Both the position numbers and the translations under genes were made by a program. Shown here one piece after another: positions 31,199 to 34,005 of a stretch of 34,005 nt of DNA; position 1 is the first letter of the stretch; each line of letters begins with the position of its first letter. This DNA comes from an uncultured Selenomonadales bacterium (lineage in GTDB: Bacteria; Bacillota; Negativicutes; Acidaminococcales; Acidaminococcaceae): assembly GCA_900315345.1 (NCBI GenBank), contig OMYP01000018.1:1-34005 (forward strand), in the 5' to 3' direction. A model generated the notes under the pieces. The model was not told where the DNA came from and did not search any database. It saw only the letters and a program-made list of their open reading frames with translations.

Positions 31199-31978
31199 TC
31201 ATTCTTCTACTGGATGTTCCTGCATATATTCTTTTCTCAATTCAGAAAGTGTTTTTCCTGTCTTTTTATGAATCGCAAATTTATAAGTATGTACAGTCGG
31301 CCAACCCGTAACACTTTTTAACCATTCCAACAAAGACATTTCGCCATTATCTGTTGAAACATGCCCATTTTCCATAAGCGTTACCTCTTCATCACTATAT
31401 TTGGATGTGATAATGTCGTCCTTTTTTACAATACCCCAGCTCAACATATCAGTAATTCGGGGAAGTTTTTTCTTCTGTACTACAGCTTTAGGTTGCTTCA
31501 TTCCTTTAGCCCAATCATTAGGTTGCTCAATAACAACAAAAGCAGGAGCAATATCGGAATCACCGATATGGTATAGTTTCAATTCGCATAAAATAAATCC
31601 TATATCTTCTGTAGTATGACTATTCAGCCATTCTATCGCTGCTCGGTGTTCCTCACGGGCTTTCTTTACAATCCAGATGACCAGGCCGGCAGCCTTGCCG
31701 GAAGCATAGGTTATCAACTTACCTAAATGGTCATGATCTGTGGCTTCCAGCTGGTTTTCAATGACAATTTTCATACCGGTGTCCGCGTCAACCGCAAAAA
31801 TATCAACATTAAAATCACCTACAGCGGATTCGGTTTCTTCAATATCAATATCAATACCAACAGCTTTACTCAGCCGGCCAATATTATCTGCAAGCCAGGG
31901 CGTAAAGTCTGAGGCTTCTTTTGGCCATACCTCACGCAGGTCTTCAATTTCTTCCAGGAATCCAAGCTTCTTTTCCAT
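31199..31978 (-). CDS. DUF4268-type nuclease-like protein
   Basis: 259 residues from the ATG at 31978 (GGGGG about 8 nt upstream). The N-terminal domain shows the segments typical of DUF4268-containing proteins: EDLREVWPKEASDFTPWLAD, then DFNVDIFAVD, VIENQLEATDHDHLGKLITYASG and a later RAAIEWLNSHT. The D...ENQ pattern suggests a PD-(D/E)XK-like nuclease core with Gln in place of Lys. The C-terminal 90 residues (ITDMLSWGIVKKDDIIT..., MSLLEWLKSVTGW) look like a small DNA- or modification-sensing domain, but I cannot name it firmly. Beside a type I restriction operon it is probably another defence protein. It has its own terminator. Confidence 0.7.
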   Translation of the reverse strand: MEKKLGFLEEIEDLREVWPKEASDFTPWLADNIGRLSKAVGIDIDIEETESAVGDFNVDIFAVDADTGMKIVIENQLEATDHDHLGKLITYASGKAAGLVIWIVKKAREEHRAAIEWLNSHTTEDIGFILCELKLYHIGDSDIAPAFVVIEQPNDWAKGMKQPKAVVQKKKLPRITDMLSWGIVKKDDIITSKYSDEEVTLMENGHVSTDNGEMSLLEWLKSVTGWPTVHTYKFAIHKKTGKTLSELRKEYMQEHPVEE

Positions 31979-32058
31979 GTAATACACCCCCGTAAAAAAT
32001 TGTTAATTTGGGTTTCCTACATTATATCATATTAGGCCTTTTACCCAAAACTAAAACC

Positions 32059-32104
32059 CATCACTGAAAATTGCTATACGCATTTTTGATGCATTTCAGT
32101 GATG
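32059..32104. other. Long inverted repeat after the 32145 gene
   Basis: CATCACTGAAA (32059-32069) and TTTCAGTGATG (32094-32104) form a perfect 11-bp stem with a 24-nt middle. On the minus strand GGGTTTTAGTTTTG follows, so it may be a weak terminator for the gene ending at 32145. The 31979-32144 gap holds nothing else I recognise. Confidence 0.5.
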
Positions 32105-32144
32105 CCCTCACTTGAGCAACTTAAAGTGCAGTTTTTCCTATAAA

Positions 32145-32555
32145 TCATTCTTCTTCCAAGTTTTTCTCCAATTTCATTTCATAAATTTTTCTATGTACTC
32201 CGCTCAATTTCCGCTGTACTCGCCTTTCAGCCGCAATCATTTCCTCATCTGAAGAATAGTATCCAGATGCGGCCCGCTTTTTAAACAGTTCAACTTCTTC
32301 CCAAACAGCTTCTTTTTCGGATTGCAATTCTTCAGCCTCGTCGTAGTATTCACACTCGCCACCGGCGTAAAGCCGATGTGGTTTAAACTCCGTACCGTCA
32401 CGCGGGTACACCGCACAAAACGCCTTCTGGTAGCCTTTCTCGCCATCTTCGGCAAAAATGCAACCCCTACAATTCGGGAAATTGTTACTTCCGCGATTGT
32501 CGGTAAGCCCCTCGGCTTCCCACCTTTCTGCCTGGGTAAGTTTTTTTTCTGCCAT
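32145..32555 (-). CDS. Hypothetical Cys-containing protein
   Basis: About 136 residues from the ATG at 32555 (AAGGAG 8 nt upstream). The N-terminal part contains CRGCIFAED, a further FCAVYP and GGECEYYDE, four or so Cys that may bind a metal. The C-terminal half is a charged helical region (ELQSEKEAVWEEVELFKKRA, then ERRVQRKLSGVHRKIYEM). I do not recognise the family and cannot say whether it belongs to the phage or the host. Confidence 0.6.
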   Translation of the reverse strand: MAEKKLTQAERWEAEGLTDNRGSNNFPNCRGCIFAEDGEKGYQKAFCAVYPRDGTEFKPHRLYAGGECEYYDEAEELQSEKEAVWEEVELFKKRAASGYYSSDEEMIAAERRVQRKLSGVHRKIYEMKLEKNLEEE

Positions 32556-32603
32556 TCCAATCACTCCTTATATCCATAAAATCCGTAAGGCAACACCATA
32601 TTT

Positions 32604-32906
32604 CTAATCAAACTGATGTGGACATTTACTGCAGAGCCTTATGGCCTTATCCCAGTCGGTAACTTCTGGCGTGCTGCTCTTTTTAAATTCCCCGCGTCCA
32701 CAGTGCAAAACGTCCCAACATAGTCCCTCTGAAATTTCTTCTTTAAAATATGGGCACCATCTCATTCTCTCAAAACCTTCTACTAAGGCTCTTTTCATAT
32801 ATTCCTCGTATTCCTCATATTCTCTAACTATGTCCGGAGGAGCATCTTCCCGAAGCACAAAATCACACTTTTCCATATCTATCCACTTATAGAATCTCGG
32901 TTCCAA
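32604..32906 (-). CDS. Hypothetical Cys-containing protein
   Basis: A 100-residue protein from a TTG at 32906, with GGGAGG 8 nt upstream. It is acidic, with Cys in RWCPYFKEEI, GLCWDVLHCGRG and LCSKCPHQF, a pattern that could form a metal site. It lies 18 nt after the next gene to the right and 49 nt before the gene to the left, so the three may be one operon. Function is unknown. Confidence 0.55.
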   Translation of the reverse strand: MEPRFYKWIDMEKCDFVLREDAPPDIVREYEEYEEYMKRALVEGFERMRWCPYFKEEISEGLCWDVLHCGRGEFKKSSTPEVTDWDKAIRLCSKCPHQFD

Positions 32907-32923
32907 TTTTATCGCCTCCCCTT

Positions 32924-33700
32924 TTAAAACCAGAACTCCTTCATGGCTTGTAAGAATTCTTTTGTAATTGGGTAGCCAGAACTCTCACCAATGACAGAAT
33001 CAATGCCACAAAACGGGCAGAGTGCAGACCCTTCTGCATCGCCACACCATTCTTCGATTTCTTTAGGATCAAAAATCTCCAGGCAGTAAAAGCAACCACA
33101 TTTCGTTTCACTCATTAATTCATCTTCGTTATTGATGGAAAACGCATGCGCATCAATCACGTCCTGCTCTGTATAGCCTTTACCGGCTTTTATGACTTTA
33201 TCTTTTGGTATTCCTGGATCACTTTCAATCGCCCATTGCCTTAGCTTTTTCATTTCAGTCTCATACAGCCCTTTATCAAAGTAAAACGGACCAAGTTTAG
33301 AGTAGTCCCAATTATGGTCCGGATTGGTAAGGTTGGTACGATATGGGTTTTTAAAATCTGACCAGACAATTACATCATTTTTTTCTTCAATTTTTAAATG
33401 TAACGGCCAGCATCCTTTACATCCGCATGTGCAGTCTAATACTTCTGGAGAAAACTCAGCATTTGGTTTCCTAATTTTAATCATTTCATCCCACAAATTG
33501 AACGCATACAGCCCAGAGTAAGATCCTGCTATTTGCGGACAACCTTCTTTTGTAGCGTATGGCAATTCAATTTTCCGAACAATGTCAATTAAATTTTTAT
33601 CATTGATGAAAATTGAAACAACAGTTGACGGGCCTGCTTTAAATCCAAACTCGCATTTCGTAAGTTTCAGTTTTAAAGTATCCAAGTTAGCCACCTCCAT
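32924..33700 (-). CDS. Protein with C-terminal zinc-ribbon-like domain (so-called cytoplasmic protein family)
   Basis: About 258 residues from the ATG at 33700. The N-terminal 165 residues form a beta-rich domain with DCTCGCKGCWPLH in the middle. The C-terminal 60 residues are a small zinc-ribbon-like module: CGCFYCLEIFDPKEIEEW, then LCPFCGIDSVIG and SSGYPITKEFLQAMKEFWF. This C-terminal pattern occurs in a widespread family of uncharacterised small cytosolic bacterial proteins. Here it is fused to another domain. It is AT-rich and unlike the phage replication genes in composition. Confidence 0.6.
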   Translation of the reverse strand: MEVANLDTLKLKLTKCEFGFKAGPSTVVSIFINDKNLIDIVRKIELPYATKEGCPQIAGSYSGLYAFNLWDEMIKIRKPNAEFSPEVLDCTCGCKGCWPLHLKIEEKNDVIVWSDFKNPYRTNLTNPDHNWDYSKLGPFYFDKGLYETEMKKLRQWAIESDPGIPKDKVIKAGKGYTEQDVIDAHAFSINNEDELMSETKCGCFYCLEIFDPKEIEEWCGDAEGSALCPFCGIDSVIGESSGYPITKEFLQAMKEFWF

Positions 33701-33804
33701 TATCATCTTCCGAGTATAGTATAGCTAAATTGAAGATAATACAGGTCGCCCGGCAGGCGACAACTATCATTTTAGGTAAGTTTTTCATTTAAAGTATTCT
33801 ATTT

Positions 33805-33907
33805 TTAATATACTATCGGGTTACCATTTTCATCAAATCTTTTATAATCCGGTTCGTATGGTTTTCCGGTTCTTAGTGCTTTTTTTATTTCTTTTAATAT
33901 AAACTCG
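33805..33907 (-). pseudogene. 3' remnant of a gene cut by an IS element
   Basis: The minus strand is open for about 34 codons ending at TAA (33805-33807), with a plausible hydrophilic sequence (LKEIKKALRTGKPYEPDYKR, then FDENGNPIVY). The frame has no start codon and meets a stop exactly where the IS21-like end begins (33908). I read it as the C-terminal end of a gene disrupted by the insertion. The gene's identity is not clear from so few residues. The 33708-33804 gap before it holds nothing I recognise. Confidence 0.55.
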
Positions 33908-34005
33908 TGTTAAGGCCGGACTATAATTGACCCAAAGGGCCGGAAAAAAATGACCCACCTCATACCAAAATGGATTACCATAATAAGTGAGCAAACTTGT
34001 TAGGG
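33908..34005 (+). mobile_element. Terminal part of an IS21-like insertion sequence
   Basis: From TGTTAAGG (33908) the sequence changes character. Two direct repeats follow: GGCCGGACTATAATTGACCC (33914-33933) and GGCCGGAAAAAAATGACCC (33938-33956). Repeated terminal motifs of this kind with TTGACCC are typical of IS21-family ends. A GTG at 33987 could begin the transposase beyond the window. The family call is tentative because no protein is visible. Confidence 0.5.

Overview
The window is most of a tailed-phage genome (prophage) from a Bacillota-type host, with a defence and cargo region at its right end. Evidence for the host type is the strong AGGAGG ribosome sites before nearly every gene and gene families typical of gut Clostridia/Negativicutes siphophages (DUF4314, DUF5049, DUF1492, P27 TerS, family-A polymerase). 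I cannot name the species. Every gene I can support lies on the minus strand, so the functional order runs right to left. No integrase, lysis gene, tail-fibre gene, rRNA or tRNA is visible.

Layout, from right to left. (1) 33.9-34.0 kb: the end of an IS21-like element that has cut off a small gene. (2) 32.1-33.7 kb: three cysteine-containing proteins of unknown function. (3) 25.3-32.0 kb: a defence block made of a DUF4268-type nuclease-like protein and a complete type I restriction-modification operon (hsdM-hsdS-hsdR), with a terminator after the nuclease-like gene and another after hsdR. (4) 22.5-25.1 kb: two paralogous cassettes in tandem. Each has a consensus promoter with a candidate operator, an XRE-type HTH regulator, a 61/62-codon small protein and a 108-bp terminator-like RNA element. 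The two elements are almost identical, although the proteins have diverged widely. (5) 12.6-22.5 kb: the replication module, entered through a leader with an attenuator-like structure. It holds a putative sigma-like protein, SNF2 helicase, a Cys4 protein, family-A DNA polymerase, a deoxyribosyltransferase-like protein, primase/SF3 helicase, VRR-NUC nuclease and a DUF1492 late-regulator-type protein. (6) 11.9-12.6 kb: an AT-rich stretch with a small membrane protein and one stray repeat dimer. (7) 10.71-11.90 kb: a 1.2-kb gene-free array of short periodic repeats. (8) 0.09-10.7 kb: packaging and head genes (HNH nuclease, P27 TerS, ParB-methyltransferase, DUF4314/DUF5049 proteins, TerL, an inserted phospholipase-D-fold protein, portal, ClpP-type protease, HK97 capsid, head-tail connectors).

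The most unusual object is the 10.71-11.90 kb array. A 4-base core (CTTA on the plus strand) recurs every 19 or 20 nt. In the right block the spacing alternates strictly 19/20, giving a 39-bp dimer. Two such blocks (about 16 and 21 units) are separated and flanked by three islands, each of three 50-bp units of related sequence. The array abuts the ribosome site of the HNH gene, so it would form the 5' leader of the packaging operon if transcribed leftward. It fits neither CRISPR nor a coding repeat.

The second candidate for an undescribed system is the pair of regulator / small protein / structured-RNA cassettes. Together with the attenuator in front of the replication operon, they suggest that early gene expression here is controlled largely by conditional termination.
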